This document shows, piece by piece, positions 31,822-39,908 of a DNA stretch of 47,689 bases; positions within the stretch are counted from its first letter, which is position 1, and each line of letters begins with the position of its first letter. Both the position numbers and the translations under genes were made by a program. Origin of the DNA: Firmicutes bacterium ADurb.Bin153 (GTDB taxonomy: Bacteria > Bacillota > DTU025 > MWDF01); the NCBI GenBank assembly GCA_002070415.1, contig MWDF01000013.1, positions 1 to 47,689 on the forward strand, in the 5' to 3' direction. A model generated the notes under the pieces. That model was not told the origin of the DNA. It saw nothing but the letters and a program-made list of their open reading frames with translations, and searched no databases.

Positions 31822-34344
31822 CTAGTCGGTCAATGAGCCGGTGGCCTCTTCCTTAAGGACCTCTTCGACGAAGACGCGGACCACATCGGGGTCGAACTGT
31901 ATCCCGGCGTTGTCGACGAGCTCCTTTATGGCCTCTTCCTTGGAAATCGGCTTCCTGTAGAGCCTTTTTTCTGTCATCGCGTCATATGCGTCGGATACGG
32001 CCAGGATCCTTGACAACAAAGGGATCCCCTCCTCCTTGAGGCCCTGGGGGTATCCCGTCCCGTCCCAGCGCTCATGGTGGGAGAGTATGTAATCGGCTAT
32101 TGATTTGAGCTCCGGCGAGGAAGAGGCTATCCTGAAGCCGATCTCCGGATGCTTCCTCATCACGACCCATTCCTCCGCGGTCAATCTGCTGCGCTTGCCC
32201 AAGATCCTGTCGTCAATTCCGATCTTGCCCACGTCGTGCAGCATCGACAGCAGGTACAGCTCATCAAGGTTCTTCTGTTGGAGCTGCATCTTCTTCCCGA
32301 TCTCCTGGCAGTGCCTGGCTATCCTCTCGGCATGCTCCTTGGTCTCCTGGTTCTTCTCGTGCAGAGTGGCCATGATGGACGAAAGGATCGCGTTATGGTA
32401 GCTGTTACGAGCCAGGAGCTTGCGCTTGTACATGTTCTTCTCTGCTTCTTTCTTGGCGAGGTCCATGTTCTCGTGGCTCATCTCCTTCGTCCCGTATCCG
32501 AAGGAGAGGGTGATGTGCCTGGCCCTGTTTGTCGCACTGGAGTTGTATTCCTTGAAAGCTTCGACCATCGACTTCATGATCGAGTAGGCTTCTTCGCCGC
32601 CCGTGTTCGGCAGCAGGATGCTGAACTCGTTGCCGCCCGTCCTTGCGAGTATGTCACCGTCCCTTAAGCAGCTCTGGAGGATCCTCGAGGCCGTCACAAT
32701 CATCTTGTCGCCCTCGAGCTGACCGAAGGCGTCGTTGATTATCCTTACGCCGTTGATGTCGCCGATTATTATCGAAAGCGGGACCGAGCATTCCTCGTCG
32801 AGACGGTGCTTTACCATCTCGAAGAACCTGCGGTTGTAGACGCCTGTCGTGATGTCGTGATCGTTGAGGTATTGAATGCGGGCGTCCTTCGCCTTGCGGT
32901 CGCTGATGTCGACCACGATGCCCTCAAGCGCGGAAACTTTACCGTCCGGTTCGTATATGCCGCGGCCCATTTCCATAACCCATTTGCGGCCGCCTCCGGC
33001 GGGGGTGATCTCATATTCGCACCTGAACGGGATGCGCTCGTCGAGAGAGCGTCTCCACTCCTGGGAAAGGGTCCCGACGTATTCCTTTGCGATGAGGTCC
33101 TTGTAGGATATCGCCTTGTTCATGATTATCTGGTCGGGGTGGTAGCCTGTAAGCTCATGGCAGCCCGACGATACGTACAGGGTGGTCCATTTGGAATCGT
33201 AACTGCAGCGATAGACCATGCCCGGCAGGTGGGAAAGAAGGATCGCCTTTTCCTTTTCGCTCTTCACGAGCGCTTCGTGCATTCTCTTCTGCTCGTCGAT
33301 GTCCTGTATTAAGCATATTTGGCTTTTCGGGTTGCCGTTGTTCAAATCCAGGTCGGTAACCGTCTTGCTCACCCACCTGAACGAACCCTCGGGCCTTACT
33401 ATCCGCTTGTCGATGGAGTAGCTGCCGCCCTTTTTATCGTCCTTGAGCTCGTTGATTTTCTCGGAGTTCCTCTGCCTGTCCTCGGGATGCGTAAGGCGGG
33501 TCCAGTCCGCGGACACCAGCTCCTCCTGTGTCCTTCCGTAAATCCTCTCGAACGCGGGGTTCGCCACCAGAATCCGTTCGTTTTCCTCCAGGATCGCAAT
33601 GCCGACCGGGGCCTGCTCGAATATCTTGCCGAAAAGCTCCTCGCTCTCTTCGAGCCTTTCTCCCATGAGCTTTAGGGAATCGCTCTTTGCGCGTATGCCG
33701 TACAGCATGACTTGCAGCAGCATTATACTCATGAACGCTACGACTGCGTGTATCACGTGCAAGAGCAGCTCCTTGCCCCATTGCTTGGTGGAGTAGTCGA
33801 TCCCGAGCACGGCGGTCACGTGGCCGGAGCGGGCGTCTACTATCGGCTCGAGGGCGCTGACCCTGGTCGTCTCCCCGATCTTGAACGACCCGACGTACCT
33901 TGGCTTGCCGTCCAGGAACGGGGCGAAGTATTCCTTTGTTCCGCTGTCGGGTTCTATGGTAGGTAGGAAGGTGCGGGTAGGCTCCTCTGACGTGTCGACC
34001 AGGCACCTGAGGCCGTTTCCGTCTTCAGTGATTATGAAGGCCCTTAATATGTTGGGATTGCCCTGCTTCAGGGCTGTCAGGCTGTCTTTCAGGACGGCAT
34101 ATGACCCGGATGCAGAAACGTCCTGCTCCGGCAGCAATCCAGCGATATCATCCTTTGGCAAGAAAGCCACGGCGGATTCCACGATCCCCGTGACGTACTC
34201 CATTTCTTGTCGGATATATGAGTTCCAAGTACGATAGATGTCGCCGATACCAATTACGGCAAACACTAACAGAAAAGCCAGGAGACGAACCTTAGTGCTT
34301 GTGTTGCCTGTCGGCTTCGAGACAAAACGATGATGCTTAGACAA
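31822..34344 (-). CDS. membrane PAS-PAS-GGDEF(degenerate)-HD-GYP protein
   Basis: An 840-residue cyclic-di-GMP enzyme. Order: TM1 (about 20-37), an extracytoplasmic Cache-like sensor (38-190), TM2 (195-215), PAS (about 235-355), PAS (370-485), GGDEF domain (490-645), HD-GYP phosphodiesterase (650-835). The cyclase motif is GGNEF at 570-574, so cyclase activity is doubtful, but the I-site RDGD at 561-564 remains and could bind c-di-GMP. The hydrolase core looks intact: H703-D704 (LHDVGKIG) and HHERWDGTGYP at 756-766. It has its own strong promoter. It is likely to lower c-di-GMP in response to an external ligand. Confidence 0.92.
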   Translation of the reverse strand: MSKHHRFVSKPTGNTSTKVRLLAFLLVFAVIGIGDIYRTWNSYIRQEMEYVTGIVESAVAFLPKDDIAGLLPEQDVSASGSYAVLKDSLTALKQGNPNILRAFIITEDGNGLRCLVDTSEEPTRTFLPTIEPDSGTKEYFAPFLDGKPRYVGSFKIGETTRVSALEPIVDARSGHVTAVLGIDYSTKQWGKELLLHVIHAVVAFMSIMLLQVMLYGIRAKSDSLKLMGERLEESEELFGKIFEQAPVGIAILEENERILVANPAFERIYGRTQEELVSADWTRLTHPEDRQRNSEKINELKDDKKGGSYSIDKRIVRPEGSFRWVSKTVTDLDLNNGNPKSQICLIQDIDEQKRMHEALVKSEKEKAILLSHLPGMVYRCSYDSKWTTLYVSSGCHELTGYHPDQIIMNKAISYKDLIAKEYVGTLSQEWRRSLDERIPFRCEYEITPAGGGRKWVMEMGRGIYEPDGKVSALEGIVVDISDRKAKDARIQYLNDHDITTGVYNRRFFEMVKHRLDEECSVPLSIIIGDINGVRIINDAFGQLEGDKMIVTASRILQSCLRDGDILARTGGNEFSILLPNTGGEEAYSIMKSMVEAFKEYNSSATNRARHITLSFGYGTKEMSHENMDLAKKEAEKNMYKRKLLARNSYHNAILSSIMATLHEKNQETKEHAERIARHCQEIGKKMQLQQKNLDELYLLSMLHDVGKIGIDDRILGKRSRLTAEEWVVMRKHPEIGFRIASSSPELKSIADYILSHHERWDGTGYPQGLKEEGIPLLSRILAVSDAYDAMTEKRLYRKPISKEEAIKELVDNAGIQFDPDVVRVFVEEVLKEEATGSLTD

Positions 34345-34386
34345 TTGTCGCTCCGCTCTTCGATTTGATAGCGTGTGGTTAACGCC

Positions 34387-34415
34387 ATTATATGGATTAC
34401 GTGGGCTTTAGTCAA
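34387..34415 (-). promoter_or_regulatory. strong sigma-70-type promoter for the HD-GYP gene
   Basis: Minus strand: TTGACT (34415-34410), 17-base spacer, TATAAT (34392-34387). The start would lie near 34380, about 35 bases before the ATG at 34344. Confidence 0.75.
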
Positions 34416-34468
34416 CTTTACGCAATATTCTGCATCGTATATCCGATGCATAAGCGGTATATGCTTCC

Positions 34469-35320
34469 CTATGCCCCGCCCCCCGGCGCCGCCCCCAGGT
34501 GGGTGGGGGGGAACTCTATGTCTATCTCGCCGTATGTCAGCACAGGCTTGAAGCCGCATGCCGTCGCGGTCCTGAAGGACGCTATGTTGTCCTGGTAACA
34601 GTGCCAGCCTATCCTCTTCAATCCCTTTTCGTGGGCCCTTTCGAGGAACCTGCAGGTCATGGCCTTGGCTATGCCCCTGTGCTGATGAGCTTCGAGAACC
34701 TCGATGCCGATCTCGCATCCGACCGAGCATGTGTACTCCGACAGGCACCAGCCCGCTATGTCGTTGCCCTTCATGGCCACAAGGCCCAGGTAGTCGGTGC
34801 CCTTGAGTCCCATGCTGTCGTGCCTGTAGGCGCATTCGCCCCTTAGCAGGTCGATGTCGCCGATGTCCCCGTCCATGATCAGCTCCTCGTCCACGTCCCT
34901 CAGGCAGTATCCTTCGGCGAGCTTGAAGGCTGTGCCGTCCGCCGGAAGCGATATTTCCAGGTATTCCCTTTTCCTGTTCTCGAGCTTGCACCCCCTCAGG
35001 AACCTGGGAAGGGCCTCACCCAACTCGTAGTCGAAAGTCCTTATCTGAATCTTGTCGAGCGCATGGCCTTCCAGCTTCTGTCCCGCCACCGCCACCCTGA
35101 GGAAATCCTTAAGCAGCCTGGCATCCTTCTCGTCGGAGATCCGGCCTGCCACATATACTTTGCTCTCGTAGCGTATCGCTCCCAGATGAGGGGATTCTTT
35201 GGAATCCACCCAGGCGTCGCAATCGCCAAGGCCCTCAGCCGTGGCCTGTAGCCTTATTATCTTCGAATAGTCACCGAATAATCCTATGGCTTGTTCGACG
35301 GAATCTCGTCGGAAATACAT
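34469..35320 (-). CDS. GNAT-family N-acetyltransferase with N-terminal extension
   Basis: A 283-residue protein. The C-terminal 130 residues are a GNAT domain: IGIEVLEAHQHRGIAKAMTCRFL contains the acetyl-CoA loop (HQHRGIAKA), and HCYQDNIASFRTATACGF is the usual last helix. The first 140 residues (AWVDSKESPHLGAIRYESKVYVAG) resemble the N-terminal half of two-domain GNAT acetyltransferases. The last residues come from a GC-rich, repeat-like end with a run of seven identical bases at 34505-34511, so its C-terminus could vary by slippage. Substrate unknown. Confidence 0.78.
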   Translation of the reverse strand: MYFRRDSVEQAIGLFGDYSKIIRLQATAEGLGDCDAWVDSKESPHLGAIRYESKVYVAGRISDEKDARLLKDFLRVAVAGQKLEGHALDKIQIRTFDYELGEALPRFLRGCKLENRKREYLEISLPADGTAFKLAEGYCLRDVDEELIMDGDIGDIDLLRGECAYRHDSMGLKGTDYLGLVAMKGNDIAGWCLSEYTCSVGCEIGIEVLEAHQHRGIAKAMTCRFLERAHEKGLKRIGWHCYQDNIASFRTATACGFKPVLTYGEIDIEFPPTHLGAAPGGGA

Positions 35321-35460
35321 GAAAGGTGTCCCCTCCGAATTATCCCTGATACGGGATGTTGCTAGCGGCGGATCTCTACATGGCTGTTCTACAAACTAAC
35401 GGTTTCTCCTTTTTGTGCGCGCATGTAAAAGACCTCGGCCCGACAGCCCGGATATGACAA

Positions 35461-35491
35461 AGGATGGCCGGGGATATCCCACGGCCATCCT
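35461..35491 (-). terminator. terminator after the PadR gene
   Basis: AGGATGGCC at 35461-35469 and GGCCATCCT at 35483-35491 form a perfect 9-bp stem; on the minus strand TTTGTC follows. It lies about 65 bases after the stop codon at 35557. Confidence 0.65.
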
Positions 35492-35556
35492 GACGGTCCG
35501 GGCAATTCCTGTTGAAGATATACTACCACCTAACCGTCCCGTTAGCTAGGATGATT

Positions 35557-36018
35557 TCAGGACTTCTCTAGCAGTCCGTCGTAGGTATCCAGCAACGACT
35601 TCAGCTCATTCGAGATGCCCCTTAGCTTCAGCATGAGCCTTTCCATCTGCATCATGCCCTCTTCGCTCATCATGTACACTCGCTTCGCCGGCCCCGGTCC
35701 GTCCGTGTCCCACTCCGAGTGGACGAAGCCCATCGCCTCCATCCTCCTCAGGACCCTGTAAACGCCGGCCGTGTCCATCTGGGTCTCCGTCACCGCGAGC
35801 TTCGCGGCTTCCTGGGCTATCTGGTAGCCGTGGGCCTTGCCCAGCTTCATAAGCGATACCGCGACGACCGGAACCATGAAGCGGTACACGTTGCCGTGGC
35901 CCATGCCGCCTGGCCTGCCCTCTCCAGCCATGCCGCACCTTCCGCCCATATGCCCGCGGAAATGCTTGCCGAAACGCCCTCCCAGGGGCCTTTCGCCCCT
36001 GTTATCAAAGTCTTGCAT
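35557..36018 (-). CDS. PadR-family transcriptional regulator with Gly/His-rich N-terminus
   Basis: A 153-residue repressor. The PadR winged helix runs from about 50 to 125 (VAVSLMKLGKAHGYQIAQ, TAGVYRVLRRMEAMGFV, KRVYMMSEEG), followed by a short dimerisation helix. The first 45 residues are unusual: glycine, histidine and arginine rich (GKHFRGHMGGRCGM, GGMGHGN) with a cysteine, possibly metal binding. ATG 36018 sits seven bases after AAGGAGG. A promoter and a palindrome lie immediately upstream, fitting autorepression. It lies downstream of the P-type ATPase on the same strand, so it may also control cation efflux. Confidence 0.88.
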   Translation of the reverse strand: MQDFDNRGERPLGGRFGKHFRGHMGGRCGMAGEGRPGGMGHGNVYRFMVPVVAVSLMKLGKAHGYQIAQEAAKLAVTETQMDTAGVYRVLRRMEAMGFVHSEWDTDGPGPAKRVYMMSEEGMMQMERLMLKLRGISNELKSLLDTYDGLLEKS

Positions 36019-36031
36019 GTTCACACCTCCT

Positions 36032-36044
36032 TAAGTGCAACTTA
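36032..36044. promoter_or_regulatory. palindrome at the PadR start region, candidate autoregulatory operator
   Basis: TAAGT at 36032-36036 and ACTTA at 36040-36044 form a perfect 13-base dyad with a 3-base centre. It lies directly downstream of the PadR -10 and upstream of its Shine-Dalgarno, an ideal repressor position. Confidence 0.55.
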
Positions 36045-36051
36045 CACCTAT

Positions 36052-36080
36052 AGGTTATCAACATTATGTGACGATGTCAA
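36052..36080 (-). promoter_or_regulatory. promoter of the PadR gene
   Basis: Minus strand: perfect TTGACA (36080-36075), 17-base spacer and a weak -10 TAACCT (36057-36052), immediately followed by the dyad at 36044-36032. Confidence 0.6.
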
Positions 36081-36088
36081 GATAACGG

Positions 36089-36125
36089 GAAGCCGGAGGC
36101 ACCCGTCTGCGGTACCTCCGGCTTC
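36089..36125 (-). terminator. terminator after the P-type ATPase gene
   Basis: GAAGCCGGAGG at 36089-36099 and CCTCCGGCTTC at 36115-36125 form a perfect 11-bp stem about 50 bases after the stop. It separates the ATPase transcript from the PadR promoter. Confidence 0.65.
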
Positions 36126-36172
36126 GATGCCGATCCTGTATGTCGAACCCGAAAAGGCGCCTCTTCCTCCGA

Positions 36173-38815
36173 TCAGGCCCGGACCCGGGCCTTGCCCCTC
36201 ATCGACGCCTTGTAGAACTCGAACCAGGCGGTGCCCAATACTGCGGCGAGTACCGATATCGCAAGATCAACCGCGCCTATGGGCGAGAAGCTGAACAGCG
36301 CCCTTAAGGCGGGCACGAACAGGACGAGCATCATGAAGGTCAGAGAACCCAGGAACACCCATTTGAAAGCGGGGTTCTGTTTCTTGAGCGACGCCACGGT
36401 GCTTTCCGTCCATGACCTGTTCGACACTATCAGTCCCAGGTTCGAGAAGACGAGCGCCGCGAACGTGACCGCCCTTACTCCTCCTTCGTCCCTGCCGAGC
36501 AGGAACATCGCGGCCGCGAACGCCGCCATCGTGGATATCATGACGCTCATACCCTGGGTGAGCCCCAGCCTTATCAAGTCCCCGCCGAAGAGCGGCTTTG
36601 CCGGATCCCTCGGGGGTCTGTCCATTATCCCCTGCTCCTCCGGTTCCATCTCGAAGACGACCGAACACGAAGGGTCTATGATCAGCTCAAGGAAAGCGAT
36701 GTGCATCGGCGTCAGTACCAGCGGGAGGCCGAAAAGCACGGGTATCAGCGAAAGGCCGGCGATGGGCACGTGGACTGCGAATATGTAAGCCATCGCCTTC
36801 TTCAGGTTGTCGAATATCCTGCGCCCCTGCCTTACGGCCGCCACTATAGACGAAAAATCGTCATCAAGTAGCACTATGGAAGAAGCTTCCCTTGCCACGT
36901 CGGTTCCCCTGGCCCCCATGGCCACGCCGATGTCGGATGCCTTCAGCGCCGGGGCGTCGTTCACGCCGTCGCCCGTCATGGCGACTACTTCTCCGTCGTC
37001 CTTTAGCGCCTTGACGAGCTTCAGTTTCTGCTCGGGCACCATCCTCGCGTAGATGGAGCATGTGCGCACCCTTTCCTTCAGGGTATCATGGTCCATTACG
37101 GTAAGCTCGGGGCCCGTTATCACGACATCATACGGCCTCAGCCCGATCTTCTTCGCGATGTGCTGGGCGGTACCAGGATAATCCCCGGTAATCATGACCA
37201 CCCTTATGCCGGCCTTGTAGCACTCGGCGATCGCCGCCGGCACGGACGGCCTGATCGGATCGGCAAGGCCTATCAGGCCCGTGAACGAGAACTCGAAATC
37301 ATGCTGGTTCTCGGGAAGGCCCTTGACCACTTTCGATACGGCCTTTGCGACCCCCAGCACCCTTAGCCCGTCCGCCGCCATCGCGGTGACCGCCTCCAGG
37401 ACCGAGCGCGCGCCTTCTTCCTCCATGTGGCAAAGGTCCAGAATGGCCTCCGGGGCCCCCTTGGCGGCCACGATGTAGCTTCCCCCGTTGCCGTCCGGCG
37501 TCAGCCATACATGGGAAAGGGCCAGCAGCTCGCTCGACAGCGCGTACTCCTCGACCAGCTTCCAGTCATCGTGAAGGTGCTCGGTCATCATAAGGCAGCT
37601 CCTGCCGAAATTGTTGAGCGCCTTCTCCATGGGGTCGAAGGGGTCCTTCTCGCTTGCGAGCAGCCCGAACTCGACTATCTCGTGGAAGCTCTCGGGCAGG
37701 ATGCACGAAGGGTCCGCATCGCCTACAAAACCTCCCCTGATCGCGGGATGCTCCGCTGGGGAGAAGAAGGCGCCGTCGGCGTACAGCCTTTCGACCGACA
37801 TGCGGTTTTGCGTCAGTGTGCCCGTCTTGTCTACGCAAAGGACGGTGGCGGCACCGAGCGTCTCTATCGCGGGCATGCGCCTGGTAAGCACGTTCTTCTT
37901 GGAAAGGCGCCATGCTCCCAGCGCCATGAATATAGTAAGCACCACCGGGAATTCCTCTGGCAGCATAGCCATCGCGAGCGTTATTCCCGCGAGCAGCCCG
38001 TGTATCCAGTCCTTGTTGGTGATCCCGTACGCGACCACGACCACCGCGAACAGGAAGAGGCCCAGAAGCGCCAGCTTCTTTACCAGCTTCCCGGTCTCCC
38101 TGTTCAGTGCCGTCTCCTCCGGATTCAGCTCGCCGAGCGCCTTTCCGATCTTGCCGAGCTCGGTGTGCGAGCCGACCCTTTTGACCAGCATGATCCCCTG
38201 GCCGCGCACGATGAGCGTGCCCGAGAACATGAACGGGCCCCCGTCTCCTCCGGGCAGTCCCATCCCGTCCCCGTCGGGGTGCCAGTTGCCCTTGTCGTCT
38301 ACACGGCCCGACCTGGAGGCCAGCTTCGCCACGGGCAGCGATTCCCCGGTCAGCAAAGACTCGTCCGCCGTAAGGTTACTTGCCCACAACAGCTCCCCGT
38401 CAGCGGGCACTCTGTCTCCTTCGGCCAGCACGACGAAATCGCCCTTGACCACGTCCTTGCCGGCTACTCTAATCTGCTCGCCCGACCTTATGACAAGAGC
38501 GCGCGGGCTTGAAAGGTCCCTTAAGGCCTCGAGCGCGTTCTCGGTCTTCTGTTCCTGGTAGATCGTTATCCCCATGACGACGAACACGAAGGCCAGCAGC
38601 ATGAGGGCCTCCTTCAGGTCGCCCAGCACGAGGTAGATCGTGCCGCACGCGACCAGCAGGAGGAACATGGGCTCCTTCACTACTTCGAATATCGTCGTCA
38701 GCACGGAGCGTCTCTTGCTCTGGGGCAGCTCGTTCGCCCCGAATTCCAACCTGTTCGCGTTCACCTGGGCCTCATCGAGCCCCCGGATTCGTTTTACGTC
38801 GATCTCAGTCGGCAT
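36173..38815 (-). CDS. P2-type cation-transporting ATPase (HAD-IC family)
   Basis: An 880-residue P-type ATPase. The phosphorylated aspartate is D329 in CVDKTGTLTQNR, the actuator loop is LLTGES at 154-159, the hinge is MTGDGVNDAPALKASDIG, and ion-binding TM4 is AMLPEEFPVV (286-290 PEEFP) where Ca pumps usually have PEGLP. TM6 reads ELIIDPSCSVVFE. A Ca or Mn exporter is likely but the ion is not certain. ATG 38815 follows GGAGG; the open frame continues 65 codons upstream through the promoter and terminator hairpin and is not coding. The leader has an attenuator-like structure. Confidence 0.92.
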   Translation of the reverse strand: MPTEIDVKRIRGLDEAQVNANRLEFGANELPQSKRRSVLTTIFEVVKEPMFLLLVACGTIYLVLGDLKEALMLLAFVFVVMGITIYQEQKTENALEALRDLSSPRALVIRSGEQIRVAGKDVVKGDFVVLAEGDRVPADGELLWASNLTADESLLTGESLPVAKLASRSGRVDDKGNWHPDGDGMGLPGGDGGPFMFSGTLIVRGQGIMLVKRVGSHTELGKIGKALGELNPEETALNRETGKLVKKLALLGLFLFAVVVVAYGITNKDWIHGLLAGITLAMAMLPEEFPVVLTIFMALGAWRLSKKNVLTRRMPAIETLGAATVLCVDKTGTLTQNRMSVERLYADGAFFSPAEHPAIRGGFVGDADPSCILPESFHEIVEFGLLASEKDPFDPMEKALNNFGRSCLMMTEHLHDDWKLVEEYALSSELLALSHVWLTPDGNGGSYIVAAKGAPEAILDLCHMEEEGARSVLEAVTAMAADGLRVLGVAKAVSKVVKGLPENQHDFEFSFTGLIGLADPIRPSVPAAIAECYKAGIRVVMITGDYPGTAQHIAKKIGLRPYDVVITGPELTVMDHDTLKERVRTCSIYARMVPEQKLKLVKALKDDGEVVAMTGDGVNDAPALKASDIGVAMGARGTDVAREASSIVLLDDDFSSIVAAVRQGRRIFDNLKKAMAYIFAVHVPIAGLSLIPVLFGLPLVLTPMHIAFLELIIDPSCSVVFEMEPEEQGIMDRPPRDPAKPLFGGDLIRLGLTQGMSVMISTMAAFAAAMFLLGRDEGGVRAVTFAALVFSNLGLIVSNRSWTESTVASLKKQNPAFKWVFLGSLTFMMLVLFVPALRALFSFSPIGAVDLAISVLAAVLGTAWFEFYKASMRGKARVRA

Positions 38816-38975
38816 AAATAAACCTCCACTTTCACCGGTCGGTGCATAAAAAGACCTGCGGGACCGGAATTCGACTATCCTCGGTCCCGCAGGTCGTAAA
38901 CCCGCTGCTTCAATGCCCAGCCCCATCTCGCATGCAAGCATGCTCGATCGCCTGATCCGACATATTGAAGTATCT
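38816..38975 (-). promoter_or_regulatory. structured 5' leader of the P-type ATPase, candidate riboswitch or attenuator
   Basis: About 160 bases from the expected start to the ATG. In transcript order it holds a GCATGC-TT-GCATGC hairpin, a G-rich stretch (GATGGGGCTGGGC), an antiterminator-like stem, the strong terminator and the Shine-Dalgarno. The layout is that of a ligand- or metal-controlled attenuator. I could not match it to the yybP-ykoY (Mn) or NiCo riboswitch cores by eye. Confidence 0.55.
38853..38895 (-). terminator. intrinsic terminator inside the ATPase 5' leader (attenuator)
   Basis: GACCTGCGGGACCG at 38853-38866 pairs perfectly with CGGTCCCGCAGGTC at 38882-38895 (14 bp, 15-base loop). 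On the minus strand TTTTTATG follows, 30-40 bases ahead of the ATPase start. No minus-strand gene lies upstream that it could terminate. A competing hairpin (GCGGGT at 38905-38900 with ACCTGC at 38894-38889) uses its first arm. Confidence 0.8.
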
Positions 38976-38981
38976 GGATGT

Positions 38982-39010
38982 AAAATAGCAGTTATATGGC
39001 TTTTTGTCAA
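38982..39010 (-). promoter_or_regulatory. promoter of the P-type ATPase
   Basis: Minus strand: perfect TTGACA (39010-39005), exactly 17 bases, then TATTTT (38987-38982). It lies about 165 bases upstream of the ATG, so the terminator hairpin is inside the transcript. Confidence 0.75.
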
Positions 39011-39089
39011 CGACCGGCCGCCGAGCAGCGCACGGCCGGCCTGACCGAGCGCCGGTCAAGGTTGACGGGAAGTGCCGGTTATGCGATTT

Positions 39090-39098
39090 TGGTATAAA
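39090..39098 (+). promoter_or_regulatory. extended -10 promoter for the ThiS/MoaD-like gene
   Basis: TGG followed by TATAAA (39093-39098) matches an extended -10 element. No good -35 lies at standard spacing. Transcription would start near 39105, just before the ribosome-binding site GGGAGG. Confidence 0.45.
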
Positions 39099-39118
39099 GG
39101 CTCCCGGGAGGTAATTCC

Positions 39119-39337
39119 ATGGTGGATGTCAAGGGAAAGGCAACGCTCGAGAAATATTCCCGCAGGATAGAAGGAAGGCCCGGCCTTCTGGTGGAGGGCG
39201 TTTTCGACGCGATCGCGCTGCCGCCAGGGCTTAGGCCTGTCGTACTGGCAATAAGGAACGGCAAGGTGGTCCAGCATGACGAGACGGTCCTGGACGGGGA
39301 CACGATAGAGCTTCTCATCATCCCCGAAGGCGGCTGA
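39119..39337 (+). CDS. ThiS/MoaD-like ubiquitin-fold sulfur carrier protein
   Basis: A 72-residue beta-grasp protein ending in the diglycine that such carriers use for thiocarboxylate formation (DGDTIELLIIPEGG, G71-G72). It has RPVVLAIRNGKVVQHDETVLDGD, typical of the ThiS/MoaD fold. Partners (ThiF/MoeB-type adenylyltransferase, ThiG or MoaE) are not in this window, so it may work with distant genes or in a separate sulfur-transfer pathway. GGGAGG precedes ATG 39119; the VanZ gene follows in 48 bases. Confidence 0.8.
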   Translation: MVDVKGKATLEKYSRRIEGRPGLLVEGVFDAIALPPGLRPVVLAIRNGKVVQHDETVLDGDTIELLIIPEGG

Positions 39338-39385
39338 TGCCAGAGCGCGGAAGACTCACGGCGACCAATTTCGGCAGGTGCGGGG

Positions 39386-39892
39386 GTGTGGGACTTGTTT
39401 GGAGTCCGGGGGCGGAAGGCCTTCTGCGGGATGCTTCCCTGGGTTGCGGTCCTGGTCTGGATGGCGCTCATATTCTTCTTGTCTGCAAGGCCGTACGAGC
39501 TTTCCGGCGCTGACAGCGGCAGGGTGGCCGAGCTGATAGTCGAGGCGATGGAATCGCTCGGCATCAGGGGCAGGCTCAACTCGACCGACACCGCGCTGGT
39601 GCTCTTCGTCAGGAAGGCGGGCCACTTCATCGAGTACTCGGTCCTCTGCCTGCTCGTGATGAACGCGCTGGTCAAGTCCCGCCCGGAAGGTAGAATAGAC
39701 ACGATTACATACAGGAAGCTTGCGCTCATCGCGCTTGTGGTCTGCGTCTCGTACGCCCTTGGCGACGAGGTGCACCAGAGTTTCGTCCCGGGCAGGTCGA
39801 TGAGGGCCGGGGACGTGGCGATCGATTCTGCTGCGGCGGTGTCCGCCGTCCTTTTCTATATGAGGTACATAGCCGGAAGGCGCAACATATAA
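39386..39892 (+). CDS. VanZ-family membrane protein
   Basis: A 168-residue integral membrane protein with four spans and VanZ hallmarks: LSARPYELSG after TM1, FVRKAGHFIEYSVLCLL and YALGDEVHQSFVPGRSMRAGDVAIDS. VanZ raises teicoplanin resistance in enterococci; most homologues are uncharacterised membrane proteins, so no antibiotic role is implied. GTG 39386 is preceded by GGTGCGGGGG. A terminator follows. It is probably co-transcribed with the sulfur-carrier-like gene, a pairing I find unexplained. Confidence 0.88.
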   Translation: MWDLFGVRGRKAFCGMLPWVAVLVWMALIFFLSARPYELSGADSGRVAELIVEAMESLGIRGRLNSTDTALVLFVRKAGHFIEYSVLCLLVMNALVKSRPEGRIDTITYRKLALIALVVCVSYALGDEVHQSFVPGRSMRAGDVAIDSAAAVSAVLFYMRYIAGRRNI

Positions 39893-39908
39893 TCGCCCGA
39901 GGGCTTTC

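Noticed and set aside
37427..38561. Long open frames antisense to the P-type ATPase (up to 361 codons)
   Set aside because: Low-complexity Arg/His/Gly-rich or Ser/Pro-rich products, no ribosome-binding sites, fully opposite a well-conserved gene; typical of GC-rich DNA.
38816..38975. yybP-ykoY (Mn) riboswitch in the ATPase leader
   Set aside because: I could not find the conserved GGGGAGUA and paired core by eye; only a generic attenuator is supported.
38816..39010. N-terminal extension of 65 codons on the P-type ATPase frame
   Set aside because: It runs through the -10, the antiterminator and the terminator hairpin, while ATG 38815 has a GGAGG site and matches the family N-terminus.
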